Source: Morella rubra (taxonomy: Eukaryota; Streptophyta; Magnoliopsida; Fagales; Myricaceae). Taken from it: a stretch of 64,000 nucleotides of DNA. The notes below the pieces were generated by a model. The model was not told the origin of the DNA. It saw only the letters and a program-made list of their open reading frames with translations, and made no database searches. The stretch spans positions 27,449,448 through 27,513,447 of the forward strand of contig CM025852.1 in NCBI GenBank assembly GCA_003952965.2, given 5' to 3'. Positions within the stretch are counted from its first letter, which is position 1. Each line of letters opens with the position of its first letter. The translations under genes were made by a program, and so were the position numbers. Shown in pieces: positions 1 through 12,491 of the stretch.

Positions 1-485
1 CCGCCACAGGTTACGTACATTTTCTGAAATATATATATATATAGGACGAAATGGCTACTAGCTCTTGCTTCACCACTTCTGCCTGGGATAACATGATTGT
101 CGGAATTACTTAATTAATATGCTGTTTAGGAGGTGCACCATGCATAATTGTTCCCCAGTACTCCTCAGAATCTAAAGCTATATTACTCTTTCTCTACGTT
201 CTTGCTTACCCAATTCGAAGTGTTCTGAAAAATATTAATTTTAGTGACTTCTATGGGCCCTTAAAAATTGACAACTCCGTATTACCCATCATGGACCTCA
301 GTCCATTTGTCACTCGAACCGCTATTGGCTCTCAGTTGCTACCCCGAATTTGGTTAAGCTTAAATGAGTACGGAGATGATGAATCTCGTTGAAATAAGAG
401 AAAAGACAGAGAGAATGAAGACTACTTTGTATATACAAGATAATATACTAACAAATCTATTCTTATTTCTTTGAATATTCCAGTT

Positions 486-1230
486 AGGCCGACTAAATTG
501 ACTCCTATACGAGTGGTTCATTGGATGAAACCACTTTCAAAGCGATATAAATTAAATGTGAATGGTAGTAGTGTAAGGAATCCAGGTCCTTCTGATGCGG
601 GTGGAGTTATTAGAGATGATCGAGAAGAACTCTTCTAGTTTTTTCTGTTAGTTTTGGTTCATGTACTAATATTACTGCTCAGCTAAGAGGTGTTCTTCAC
701 GGTTTGGAGTTTTGCCGCCAGCTTGGTATCAATATTCTAGATATAGAGACTGACTTGAATTTAGTTGTTTATTGGTTGTTGAGGACAAGCTGCAGAGTCT
801 GGTATTTGGAGGATTATTTGGACAATATTTTATATATTCTTGCAAGTTTTGATTACTTGATCGGTGAAACACCTTCTACAAGAAGGAAATGCCGTTGCAG
901 ACTTTCTGACGAGTTATGGGCGTTTGGGGCTCGAACACAACTCACTGGATTTTCATGGCAACAATTCCTTGAAAACTTTAAGATTATAGAAATGAGTTAC
1001 CACGAATTAAAATTTATAAAGTATCTAATTGAGTAATAATTTAAGAAGAAAATTGTAATTATTTATTTTTATTTGTTTAGTTTTCTCTATTTTGTGAGTT
1101 TTATTGGTTTTAGTTGTGACTTGTATGATTTTTTTCTTGTAAACACGATACTCCTCCATCGTAAATGAGGCCTATTTCGGAAATACAATTCTCCTTTGAT
1201 TAAAAATAAAAATAAAAAAACTTATAACTT
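486..1230 (+). pseudogene. LINE 3' remnant with RNase H domain
   Basis: Frames read an RNase H domain of the type found at the 3' end of plant non-LTR retrotransposon ORF2 (KLNVNGSS, NPGPSDAGGVIRDD, then LEFCRQLGI and DIETDLN). A stop and frameshift lie near 637, between the GGVIRDD part and the downstream open frame that ends at 1036. Two conserved acidic positions appear changed: the first Asp is Asn (NVNGS), and the Glu usually found in TAELRG is Gln (TAQLRG). An A-rich tail at about 1200-1220 fits the 3' end of a LINE. The element is 5'-truncated and dead. Confidence 0.75.
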
Positions 1231-4200
1231 GTGTCCCTTGTTTCCAAGAAACATAAAGGGATATTCGACTCTAGACAGTTTCGTTGCGAAGAAAAAAAAA
1301 TAAAAAATAAAAATCACTAGCTAGGCGCCAAGCGGGGAAGTAACACCCACCAAAATCCACATCATTTTTTATTTCCCTAGTTGAATTGAATCTTGGTGTT
1401 TGTTTAGAAAGAAAAAAAAAGAAGGAAATTTAGAGTAGGAAAAAAAAAAAAAAGACTTCTTGACATCTAGTTTAAAAAATTGCTAGTTTTTGTAGATCCG
1501 AATACTTGAACGTGCCACCCATTAAAATGAATATCTTTTTTTTTTTTGCAAAGGACTTATTAGAATAATACTCACTTATTAAAATTATATATAAATTTAT
1601 GCATCATAGAGTACTGTTTGTACAATACTAAACAAAACACAATAATATGAACAACATAAAATGACTTCAGTTATTAAAAAAAGAAAAAGACCGCACGTCA
1701 GCGGTTGTACACAGAAAAGAGAAGAGGCGTTTTGCCCATTTATATGCGTTGGACTTTAGTTCCTTTTGATCTGGCCTAGTGGGGAGTTCGCTGCGCCCAT
1801 AGCTACCCAAGAGCTGATATTTGCACCAGGAAAGTAAAGCTGACCGCATAATCGTTCTCCGGTTTGTGAATTATTTTTGTTGAAATGAAATTCGTTTGCC
1901 CACTATGGTTTTTACTTTCTTTATTGGTGAATGACAATTCGCATTGCCTAGAAAAAAAAAAAATTCGTTTGCTCCGAGGAAAAAAAAAAAGGATAGAGGA
2001 TTATAAACAGCAAAAGAATTAAAAAAAAAAAAAAAAGGAAAGAGAATAACTGAATATTTATATCACAACCTAGAATATACATTTTCTTGGAATTTCTAGA
2101 ATATTAATATTGACAGCCAGTTCCACTCATTGTGTTTTGTGGTTATAACATATTTTATCTATATATAATTAACGGACTGGACCATGCAGTACTAACATTA
2201 ATTAATCTAAAGGGCTGCTAGCTAGGCAATGCAAAACCTGAGATTTATGTTATGTATTTTTTATTTTTTTGAAAAGAAAAAAAAATATTATTTTAGTGAA
2301 ACGGAACGTATGAACAAGGGCCTTTAAGAATTAAGCAATCAGGATTGCCCAATGATCAAGGAGCTAACCCTCTGCCTGAGATCCTGGAATCTCGGAGCCC
2401 TTGGTCCAAACAAACACAAGTATACGAACGACTTTAGAAAGTCAACGAGTGACCGAGCAAAGCTTAATGTATAATTATGCGAGTACTTCCACTCATTCTC
2501 CCTTAGATAATTTGAATCCTACACATTATTAAATGGGAAGTGCCATCCATTAACATAAATATACAACTACATATATATAAATAAAAATCAGAGAGACTCA
2601 ATCATTGGTATGGCTCACTAAGGTTTTTTTGCTATATTAAAGTTTTTAATTGACTTGGGTATCACATCATTAATTACATGATTGCTTACGTTTTTCTTGG
2701 TTTATTATAATTTTGACTCTTGAGACAAATAGTCCCTATTTTTTTATAATAAAAAAAATTAAAAAGTCACCTCAACTTATCCTTCTCTTCCACGTCAATT
2801 ACCCTCGACGTAGCCATTTTGTTGAAACACGTACCACAAATACTAATTTATAAAAATCGCATATCACGGCATTGAAGAATCCTTAGCAATCAAATCTACA
2901 GTTCAAATTTGCAATATAAATTAAGCTATACTTTAAGATTGTCATTAAGGTTTAACATTCATTAATTATAAAAAAAAATTTATATACTATATATACAATA
3001 TATCTGTCTAGCGATTATTTGTGCGATAGTACTGTTTATTATTATTATTATTATTATTATTATTGATCAAGTAATTGATAAAATATAATATTAAATTAGC
3101 TTTTTCTTTGTAGTAACCAGCTGTTTTATGCTTGGCGCCTATTCAGCAAATTCATAATTTTATAATTACTAATGACTCAGTTGATTTGCAGTCAACAAGG
3201 TGGAGTAAATGCGCCTTGAACTTCGTGTATTTCCTCTCTGTAAAACAACAAAGATGGTCTCGGACACCGAAGCAGGACACCTCTGATGCCTAAGTCAGCA
3301 TTTTGGGATATCTCAATATTTCGACTTTTCAATAATCTAGAATCTCTTATCTTTGTTTTTTGTGATCTTTTTCCTTTTGTAGTATTTTTTTCACATTCTC
3401 ATATTTGCTCTTTGACAAGAATATTTCCTTTTTGGCGAGAATTTGATCCCTGTAACGTCGTGTCCCGGGATATACTATTCACACGTCTCCTTGACGGACA
3501 CTTCCTTTAATTGCAGGAGCCTCGAGATCATGGATTCATTACACGTTATAAATTGTTTTATAACCACTCATAACACTTGTCATGGTTTCTCTTTCTGGGC
3601 TTAATGCAACATTGGCCTAGTTATTGTTGTTGGGCTTTGGAGCAAGTGTGATCATGTCTATCCAGCCCAAGTTGATTTGGACTAGATCTGATTTATCATC
3701 AACTACAAAAATAAAATTCTTATGCTCCTTAAATAAACTAAAGAATTAATATCATACAAATTGTCAAACTATAGTTTTCTCATCAATTTTGCTCATTTGC
3801 TAACTCACAAAGCTATTGCTCTTCTATATCGGTTTTTCTTGATCAAAAGAGAAATTAGGAAAGTCTAGAAGAGCTGAAGAGGACACACCCGTATCAAGGA
3901 AAAACCAAAATAGGTAATATACAGGCTTCAAAGTTTTTCTTTCTCATGGTTTGTTGTTTGTTTATAAAGAAAATTTTCAGGTAAAATTAATAATAGGGAA
4001 TTCCATATAAGCCCCTTAGCCCCGGCCCTTCTTTTTGGCTATTATTACAAAAGACTGAAACAAATATATGACCGAAAAGCAGGAAGTGATATTAATGGAG
4101 CAACATCTACTAGCAGGAAAGAAGAATAAATACCATAATAATATCCAATATTCTATTTTATGTCCCCCTAATTCCCAACTTGCCTAGGAGAAAAAAAAAA

Positions 4201-4303
4201 TATCGAATATTCTATTGATGGCGTTGCATCAATATATAAAGAATAATAAAGGGACATGTAGCTCCGTGAACAAAACTCGGGCGATCAGCTCCGGTACAGT
4301 TCT
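1231..4303. other. Intergenic, low-complexity rich
   Basis: I found no gene here. The stretch holds many poly-A and poly-T runs and an (ATT)n microsatellite at about 3037-3064. Short open frames lack family signatures. The last few hundred bases are 3' flank of PAP copy 1. Confidence 0.5.
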
Positions 4304-7300
4304 TCAAGATCTCCTGGTGGTTGGCTCACAACCATCATGCACACAAGCGAGGACATCTTTGTAGTCCCTTGCTATGGTGAAGGAATCGTATACCTTCCCA
4401 TCGCGGCTTCTCTTGTACTCGAAGAGGAGGGAGGAGTGATTGAATGCTGTCAGTTTGACAAATCCCCAGTCATAATCTCTGTAGAGGCTCCATTTGGGTG
4501 TCTCTCGGCTGAAGGCTGATAAGTGGCAACCTGCCCCTCCAGCAACAACATGAATCGTTCCACTCACTGGGCCTGAATAATGTGATCTTTCCGTATTCAC
4601 GCATTGCTCCTACACGGCACAAAAGTACAAACAACATTTTTACAACATGGATTAAAAATGAGGAAGACTTTTAAAGCTAACTGCGAATTTGATGTGTGCA
4701 TGATGAAAATTTTTACGTGCTTGGCTTCACATTATAGAACCTGAAAAAGCTTGCCATTAATCTGTACCTGGTAAATGGGGCATGTCCTTTCATAGTTATG
4801 GACGTGGCCATAAAAGGCAAGGTCCACCTTGTACTTTTGCCAAAGCTTTTGCAAGCTTTGCCTTGCCATGGGCTCTGCGAATGAACCCTCCGCGGCATAG
4901 TATTTGTCAGAAGAATACCCAAGGACACGATGAGCTGCAAAGATCAACCAAGGTTGTTTCTGTCTATCTGCCGAAGCAAAGCACTGCTCGATGAATCTGT
5001 ACTGTTCTGATCCCTCCCTCCAGTCATGCTCACTGTCAGCAATACAGAAGTGAAACATGCCATAATCTGTGGAGTACCTGCATATTCATAGTTCTTATTC
5101 AAAAAATTGGACACAAACTGAGAATAAAGAGGACAAAAAAATGAACGTACTTGAACCATCATTGGGGCCGAGTGGCTTTTTTTTTTTTTTTTGGGAACCA
5201 TCACTTTGTGTAGCCTGGTTCTTGTGTGTACACTAGTTATAGAACAGGCTATCATTAAATTTGAGAAGGGAGGTTTGATTATTTGTCTGTGTATCTTTTA
5301 GCTTGATCTACTCTATCATGTACGTTATAATTTCTTGAAATAATTATAAAGAAGACATGCTATTTACCAAAACTTAGCTCTGTTCTCAGAAGGAACATAG
5401 AACATGGTTTCAGCCAACACACCGCATTCTCCACCTGAATCAATGCCGTCATAGAAGGACCCACTATTTGGCCAATCACGCTCATGATTACCACTGCAAG
5501 AGAAATTAAGAATTATTCATAAAGTACAACTCCAAAACAAATATATGTAGCTTTACTGATAGTAAGCAATGAACAATTGCACAAACCTTCCAATCATGTA
5601 GGGGACAGCTGAAGCAATTGGCTCCACTTGCGAAGTAAATTGGTCCCATTGTGAGATATATCCATTCGCATATGAAATGTCTCCAATATGGAACACTATA
5701 TCAATGTTTTGTAAGTCCCTGATGAGTTGGTCAGTAGTGTTTAGTGAACCTGGCTGGTAATTACTATACTCATTTGAGCCATCACGCTCTGCCTGAAAGA
5801 AATACAAAGAATTGTTGACTGTTAATGTACAAGTGCAACAAGCAAAAGAATCTCAGCTGACACAAACTGTTTTTATAACAGCATATACAAACATAAAAAT
5901 AGCATGAAAGTCTTGCATTTGATCTTGAATGGTAGCAATGGCCCTAGCAAATGAATTAAAAAAATGCAGGTTCTGGTTCTGCAAAAAAAAAAAATGAATG
6001 TAGTTCATAATCCTCCTAAACTCGTGCTTTTACAAACCTAGTTTTATGAGCTGGTTGCCATCGATTATGGCGGTGCTGATTTGGAATTTAATATTGAGGG
6101 ATAGCAGTCAGTAGATGCATGCTTACAAGATTAATTTGATATCCTTAGCTTTGAATGAGATCTCAATTCCATTGATGGATACACTACTACACTACTGACT
6201 TCAAAATGAGGAAACTCGAAATTCAGCTAGGGTGCATTCCGCGTTCCTTATTGTTGATACTAGTGTATCTGTGTGTGGCAAAATCTGTAGGATTGATATT
6301 GTCTTATTCTATCCACAGTTGTGGTAGACAAGGGTGGAATATCAGATAGAATGAGCTCATGCACCCCCTTTTGAAGTAAGGATGAGGGCAACAATACCAA
6401 TACAAAGAATGCATATGGCTAAGCAGAGAAATAGCATGAGCATGTCCTCAGTCCTTACAGTTCGGAAAAACATACTAAAGACCAGGTGACAGTAACATTC
6501 TTCCAATTTGGTCATACACCCCCCTAAAGAGTTTCAGGAAATGGGGATACCAGAAAGGAGAGAATCCAAAGCAGTATGGAATGATCTGATCAACTAGAGA
6601 GACCAATAAGAAGTACATGCTTATGAAATCATCCTGGCTGGTAAATCCACCAATAGTTGTACAATAACATCGCTTCTGCCATATTCTAGGTGAGAAGCTA
6701 AGATTTATTGATTTCTTAATTAAAGACCTCCCAATGCTCCACTTTCTGTGTAGTTAGGTATGAATGAATCCTGACCTCGAACGAGATCACTACAAAGTTC
6801 ATTTTCTTTGTCTTATTTTTCATAAACTCTCTTTAAGCGGTACCATACTTACCTTTCCCATGTCACCAAATATTACGACACGCTGTAATGAGTCTTGCCC
6901 AGGATACGGGGATGATTTGAACGAATATAACTTGCTCCAGATACGTAAGCCATTATTTAAGAGGTGGCCCATCCTGTATGTGTACCTGAAAATAGATGCA
7001 TCACAACCTTCAGACTAGATCCTCAATCTGTTATGACGGTTCTATGTCGAGGAAAGGGAATCTTGAAATGCCTACTCAGAGTTCGGCCACAGATCTTTTA
7101 AGAAACTGGTATGTATGAAACCCGGGTCACGCCAGCCAACTGTCTGTGCAGGTGAACCTGCAGAGTAATAAGGAAACCCCTTCATGCAAATGATACTGCA
7201 TTAATTGCAATTTTTACTTTCACGATGCAACAGAGTATAGATTTTCAAAATTTGGTACTACTCAGAATGATCAGATTTCATGCTCCAAATCTAGCAAAAC

Positions 7301-9448
7301 CCAACAAAGGACATGAATCAGACACCAAATGATCAAATCTCTCAACATATGCAGCAACAAAATGGTTTGATGTTCAAACATAAACTCTTGGACACACTTA
7401 AAAGGCAAAACATGGCAATAATAAAGTGTGATGCATTACAAGGACCATTTTTGGCTTTCATCTTCAGGAGGGAAACAGCCTGGATCAGACGATAAAGAGT
7501 CCGTTGATCTATATGGGATGTTGGATTAGTATAACTCGAGGTTAAAAATAGTAGTTTTCCTTTAAAACACCTCTTCACGTTTGATGAAGTTAATGACTGA
7601 TGATGTCTTCGCGGTATATATCATTTAACTTGAAAGTGGACAATCCAGATGATCACTAAAATACTTGTCACCATGCTGCAATCATGAGAATTAGATGCAG
7701 CTGTTCATACCGCACATGCTCCCTCTATTGAAAGTCAATGTTCCAGCGGGGGATAGAGTTTGAATTTCTCCCTTCAGACCCCACATAACAAACGGAACAG
7801 CTTCATTTATGTTATATCCACTTGTCCAGGTAACTGTCATCTGCAAAACCATGTATAAGTTCGACTGTCACACAAGGTAAGAAGACATTAATTTTGCGAT
7901 TCCAGGATTTTGGCAAAGTTTTATAGCATCAGGCATTTAAGGATCTACGTTAACTAATTAGGATAGTTTTCTAGAAAGACCAGAGTGTTTGTATTCAGGA
8001 GGAATTGTTCTAAGGAAACTATTATATTAAGAAAAGAAGCCTCTCAGCATCAAATGTGTTGGCTTAGGCATTCATCATCACTGCCCATTTGAACTTGCCA
8101 GAGAACCGTACTTACCTCATTCCAAGACTTCCCCTGAGCAAGGCGTGGATAGAGAGGTGCTTTCGGATTGGCAAATGAAATGTGATTTGAAACTGCCACC
8201 AGTTTTGGCTGCAATACATGGTTATATAATCTATAATCAGTACTCCAGCTGTTTGAATCATTGACATTTTCGGTTGAAAGTAGGCAATCGATGCAATAAG
8301 ATACACTAAACCTATAGACGCACTCAGAAAAATCTATTGGTGCAAGCACAGTTTGAAATACAACAGAAATATCTATAGTTCGTGGGACTCACATTTGACA
8401 ACCCGCCTGTGAATAATGCGAAGGAGAAATCTGCACGCTGATTGATCAACTGGAACCTCAGAAAAGCTCTGCCTGTTTTTAAATATTGTTGATCGAAGTT
8501 CCTCACAAACTTGTACTGGAACATCAAATTCAAGACACGGGTCAGAGTAGAGTGAACAAAATCTCTTTCAAAATTTTCTTAAGATTAAAAATTACATGAT
8601 GCACACCTTGATCGGAGCTGAGCATATATATGGGGTCTGGTCTTTTGGGTTCACTGGTTTACAGCTCGAGGAACTAGAAGTGCAAACAAAATTAGCACGT
8701 ACAAAGCTCAGTCGTTCACCTAATAGAATATGAACTCTTTACTCGATCGAACGTTAGTCAATTAATATAAAATAAAAGCAAAGCCAGATAGTTTGTGGCA
8801 GCAGGGTGTACGTACTTGAATGTTGCGGGAGAAAAAACTCCAACCCAATCACCCGCAGACGGTTCATGGTTTCTAAGTTTCACACGTACCCATTCAGTAT
8901 CCTCATTCTGCAATAATACGAACAAAGAAAACGCAGATCACAAACTTTGCACCTTTAAATTGGAAGAAAGGATAAACACAGTTAAAAAAAATATGAAAAG
9001 AAATAATTTGAGAGACAAAGATTTAAGGATTTAGGTGGTGTTTGTTTGGCCTGATAAATTAACTATAAAATAATTTCTTTCTACCAGTCAAATCATATCT
9101 TCTGTATTTTGTATTATGAGTTTGGTATAAAATATAACAGGAGAGAAAAAATAAAGGCATTTTATGAAAGCCCCAGTAGTCCGGACAACAGTAACATAAA
9201 CAAAACCAGATTCCAATGCTCAATTTGCTTTCCGGAGACACGAGCATAGTGTATAGAAGTTGTACCGCTAAGCCGAGAAGGGAAGGGTGGGCTTTAATGG
9301 AGGAGGATTCACTAAGTGCCAGAGTGGCTTTGTAAATGGCGATCTTTGACAATGACTGCTCGCCAAGGCCGTTAATGTGAGCCGAAGCCAAGCCTAAGAT
9401 CAAGCTCACGAATACCATCACCGCCGAAAACAATGAGCTTTTCTCCAT
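4304..9448 (-). CDS. PAP27: Purple acid phosphatase copy 1 (PAP27-like), 12 exons, intact
   Basis: A metallophosphoesterase that hydrolyses phosphate esters at a dinuclear metal centre; the family is usually secreted or in the wall or vacuole. Exons from 5': 9266-9448, 8816-8907, 8607-8673, 8393-8515, 8116-8208, 7711-7840, 7076-7157, 6853-6985, 5587-5792, 5368-5493, 4768-5077, 4304-4609. All introns are GT-AG and the exons sum to 1851 nt, so 616 residues plus a stop, the usual length for this clade. Residues 1-23 look like a signal peptide ending ASA before His24. The N-terminal PAP domain covers about 65-285, the metallophosphatase core about 293-510, and the C-terminal PAP domain follows. 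Metal ligands are Asp298 (GDMG), Asp339 and Tyr342 (GDISY), Asn372 (GNHE), His461 (AAHRV), His503 and His505 (GHVH). The ATG at 9448 was chosen because it aligns with copy 2; an upstream in-frame ATG at 9511 is possible but unshared. The symbol means PAP27-like; PAP1 or PAP24 orthology is not excluded. Confidence 0.93.
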
Positions 9449-9543
9449 TTTTTGAGTACCTTCAGCAGAGATCTCAGAACCCAAACACAAGATCAAAACC
9501 CTAAGAAACAAAAAAGTTGTTTTTTTTCTGGTTTCTTTGTTCG

Positions 9544-9551
9544 TTTAAATA
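9544..9551 (-). promoter_or_regulatory. TATA-like box of PAP copy 1
   Basis: TATTTAAA on the minus strand lies about 95 bases upstream of the chosen ATG. The same element in the same position occurs before copy 2 (16994-17000), while surrounding bases differ, which supports a core promoter role. Transcription start is inferred, not seen. Confidence 0.45.
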
Positions 9552-9821
9552 GATTTTGGATGATCTTAGAATTAGAATTTGAATTGGAACGTAATGCCAA
9601 CGAGAGTCCCAGAATTATACTACTTGTGACTCGATATCTTTGGGTTTTCTGCTGTATTTCGTGCACAACAAGTATAGATTAAAAAGCTCTGTTCTTTACT
9701 TCGTCTCCGGACTCTCATTTCGATCGCGGCAAATTTGAAGCGGCAAATTTGAAAAGAGGATTAAGTTTTGGTTTTAAAGTTTGAACTTTAATTTTAAAAA
9801 TTAGAATATGTTTTAGAACAA

Positions 9822-10917
9822 AGGTAAGTTTGGACATATTTATTTCATTTTTTAGTTAATAATATTTTTTTGGCAATTATTATATTTTAAAAATAATAAC
9901 AATTAAAATTAAAATTCATTTACAAAAATAAGGAAAACAATTTATAAATATTCGAAAAAAAAACAAAATAAAATTATTAGAGAATATCAAAATAACAAAT
10001 AAATGTTCATAAAATAATAAAAAAAACAAGTTTCAAAATCAAGGGAAATTATATAAAATATGAAAAAAATAAGTTTACAAATTATTAATTGCTATAAATT
10101 AAAAAAAGTAATTATATTAAATATAAAAAAAAATTATTACGAAATGTTCTAAAAATAAATAAAAATGTGGGGCAAATTGTTGGTAAAATGAAAAATGCAA
10201 AGTTTAATTTTAGAAAATTAAATGAAAATTATTTAAAAATAGAGAAAAAAAATAAAATTTATCAAGAAACTAAAAAAGAGAAAATTAATTTGCGAGAATA
10301 AGAAAAATTATAAAAACAACTTAGAGAAATTTGTAAAAAAAAATACAAAAAGTTAAATCCAAAATTGGGCAACAAACCCCGATGCTTCTAAAATAATAAA
10401 AAATCCACCAAATAAAAATGTTAAAATAGATAAATAGATAAATATTTTTTCTTTTTTATTTTAAAAATATCCCTAGATTTTTATCTATTTAAAAATCTTC
10501 TTAATAATCTTGGTAATTATTAGATTTTATGAATATTTTTTTAGATTTTTAATTTTTTAATTCTTAAATTAAGTTGTGATTTATAGCAATTAATTAGTTT
10601 TGGAAACTTATTTATATGTTTTATACAATTTTCCCGATTTTGAATTTTGGTTTTAATTTATTTTTACGAATCTTTGTGAGATCTTCAATAGTGGTACCGA
10701 GGGTGTCTTAATATTTATTTGTGATTTTGATATTTTTCAAATTAGCTTTATGTTTTTATGTTTTTTTTTCGCATTTTGATAAATTTTTCATTATTTTTGT
10801 AAATTATTTTTATTATTTTTTAATTATAATGATTAAAAAAAGAATAATATTGAGAAATAAATAAATTAAATAAATAAATCTAAATTTAACTAATCAAACA
10901 TGCCTTTGTTTTAAAAA
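9822..10917. repeat. AT-rich foldback (long imperfect inverted repeat)
   Basis: Two arms of about 450-500 bases pair imperfectly around a centre near 10370. For example, TTAATTGCTATAAATTA near 10086 is mirrored by TTTATAGCAATTAATTA near 10579, and AAAATCAAGGGAAATTATAT near 10037 is mirrored near 10625. The arms are well over 80 percent A+T. This fits an old non-autonomous DNA element or foldback sequence. The outer ends and any target duplication are not resolved, so the superfamily is unknown. Confidence 0.6.
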
Positions 10918-11023
10918 ACTTTATGTTTGTTAAAATTTGAAGTGTTTTTGATAATTTTTAAGTGATGTTAAATTTTATTGGTATACGTGCAAAAATTATT
11001 TTTAGGTGATGTTAAAAAATATA

Positions 11024-11079
11024 TTCGGTTTTAGAATTCTAAAATTCACAAGAATTTTAGAATTCTAAAGAAACCGAAC
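11024..11079. repeat. Short near-perfect hairpin
   Basis: Arms of about 24 bases (starting TTCGGTTTTAGAATTC, and mirrored ending TAAAGAAACCGAA) flank a four-base loop ACAA, with one small bulge. Each arm also holds the palindrome AGAATTCT. It is probably the core of a small MITE. Confidence 0.6.
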
Positions 11080-11089
11080 ATACCCTTAA

Positions 11090-12491
11090 TCTTCAAAATT
11101 TAAAATTTTGAAACCTAAACCTAAATCTAAACATAAACCTCTTTCCAAACACGCCACGGATAACAATACAGCAATATTTCTATATAACAGTCAATAGACG
11201 TAAATCCGCGTGAAAGTCAGCTTGAGATTTAAGAAAGTCAGCTCGATGAATCCACAGGGAACTTCCTCTATTTTTTGCTCCTTGTCTCTACTGTTTGAGT
11301 TACTTTTGGGAACGAGTATATAACATAGGTGCTTTTATCGGATGTTTTGGAAATAAAATCATTTGCTTTAAAAAACAAATACTCAAATCTTTTAGAATTG
11401 ATAATGAAGTTATATAGAACTATTGTTGCTTTTAGCTTAAGCGCATGTTGTCTTCCTCTTTTTCCTCGTACAAGACTGCAGGGGTTAATCATATATCAAT
11501 TATGGGAAGTTTTATTTTTTAAGCTAACTTTTGAAATTGAGAAGGTCTAAAACTATTCAACACTGATATCAAAATCCAAGGATACCAACAAATCTCAATC
11601 TTAAACTAAGAAACAGGTTATCTCCTCTTTAACTAAGCCTCAACATGTGAGGGGAAAATTGTTGAAGTTATTACTTGAATCAACTTTTGGGTTGAGAAAA
11701 CATAACTACGAAAATAAATAATACAAAGGGTTCAGAGTTTTTTCTTTCCTTTTCTTTTCAATGGTTTATAGGTAACAATCTTTCTTTAGGCTTGTAAGTT
11801 TCATGTTTCTTCTATTGGAAAGTGTCATAGTTTTTTTTTTTTCCTAAGCAACGAATAAGACCAAAGAATTTTTTATCAGCTGCCCACTTAGCCAAGTAAT
11901 CCGCATTGGAGTAATCATAGTTATTTGTATTAATTGTATACTTGAAAAATCCAAAAACAAAGAACTCAGTAAAATTGCTTCCATCGGGCCCCCCTTCGTT
12001 TTAAAGATATAAGTAAATCATAAAACAGGAAGGAAGTGAGACATAGCAACGACTAGCACGAGAGGAGAATAACTTAACTCCACAACCTACATTATATTCA
12101 GCGTAATTCATAAGCAAGGGAGAACTCTGTTGGGAAGTGGAGGACTCGTAGACTCACACAGACACATTGAACACAATGTCTTGCTTACAAGGGTATGTGT
12201 AAGATTTAATGGACTCTCTTCTAGCTTTGACAACTTTTATTCACTCAAATAGCTATCTTGTATATGATAAATTCTAAGCAACTCCCAGAGGGAGAAGAAA
12301 ACCCATGTAGTTCTTTGTAATTCTCACAGACATATAGGCTTGAAAAAAAGAAAGACACAGACCACTTAACTTTGTTGCTTACAAGAATAACAAACAACCT
12401 CGAGAGAAAACTTACAAAACTGAAGTTTTTATTTCAACGAATTCTGCCAACAAACCTCAGGTGCGAGTTTCCTTGGAATTTAAGGTCCAGT
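11090..12491. other. Spacer between PAP copies 1 and 2
   Basis: The sequence around 11217-11275 matches the upstream flank of copy 2 near 17205-17245, marking the tandem duplication unit. No gene signature was seen in the rest; about 12350-12491 is 3' flank of copy 2. Confidence 0.5.

Noticed and set aside
10999-11095. Hairpin as a microRNA precursor
   Set aside because: The arms contain internal palindromes and the hairpin is better explained as a MITE. No mature miRNA could be recognised.
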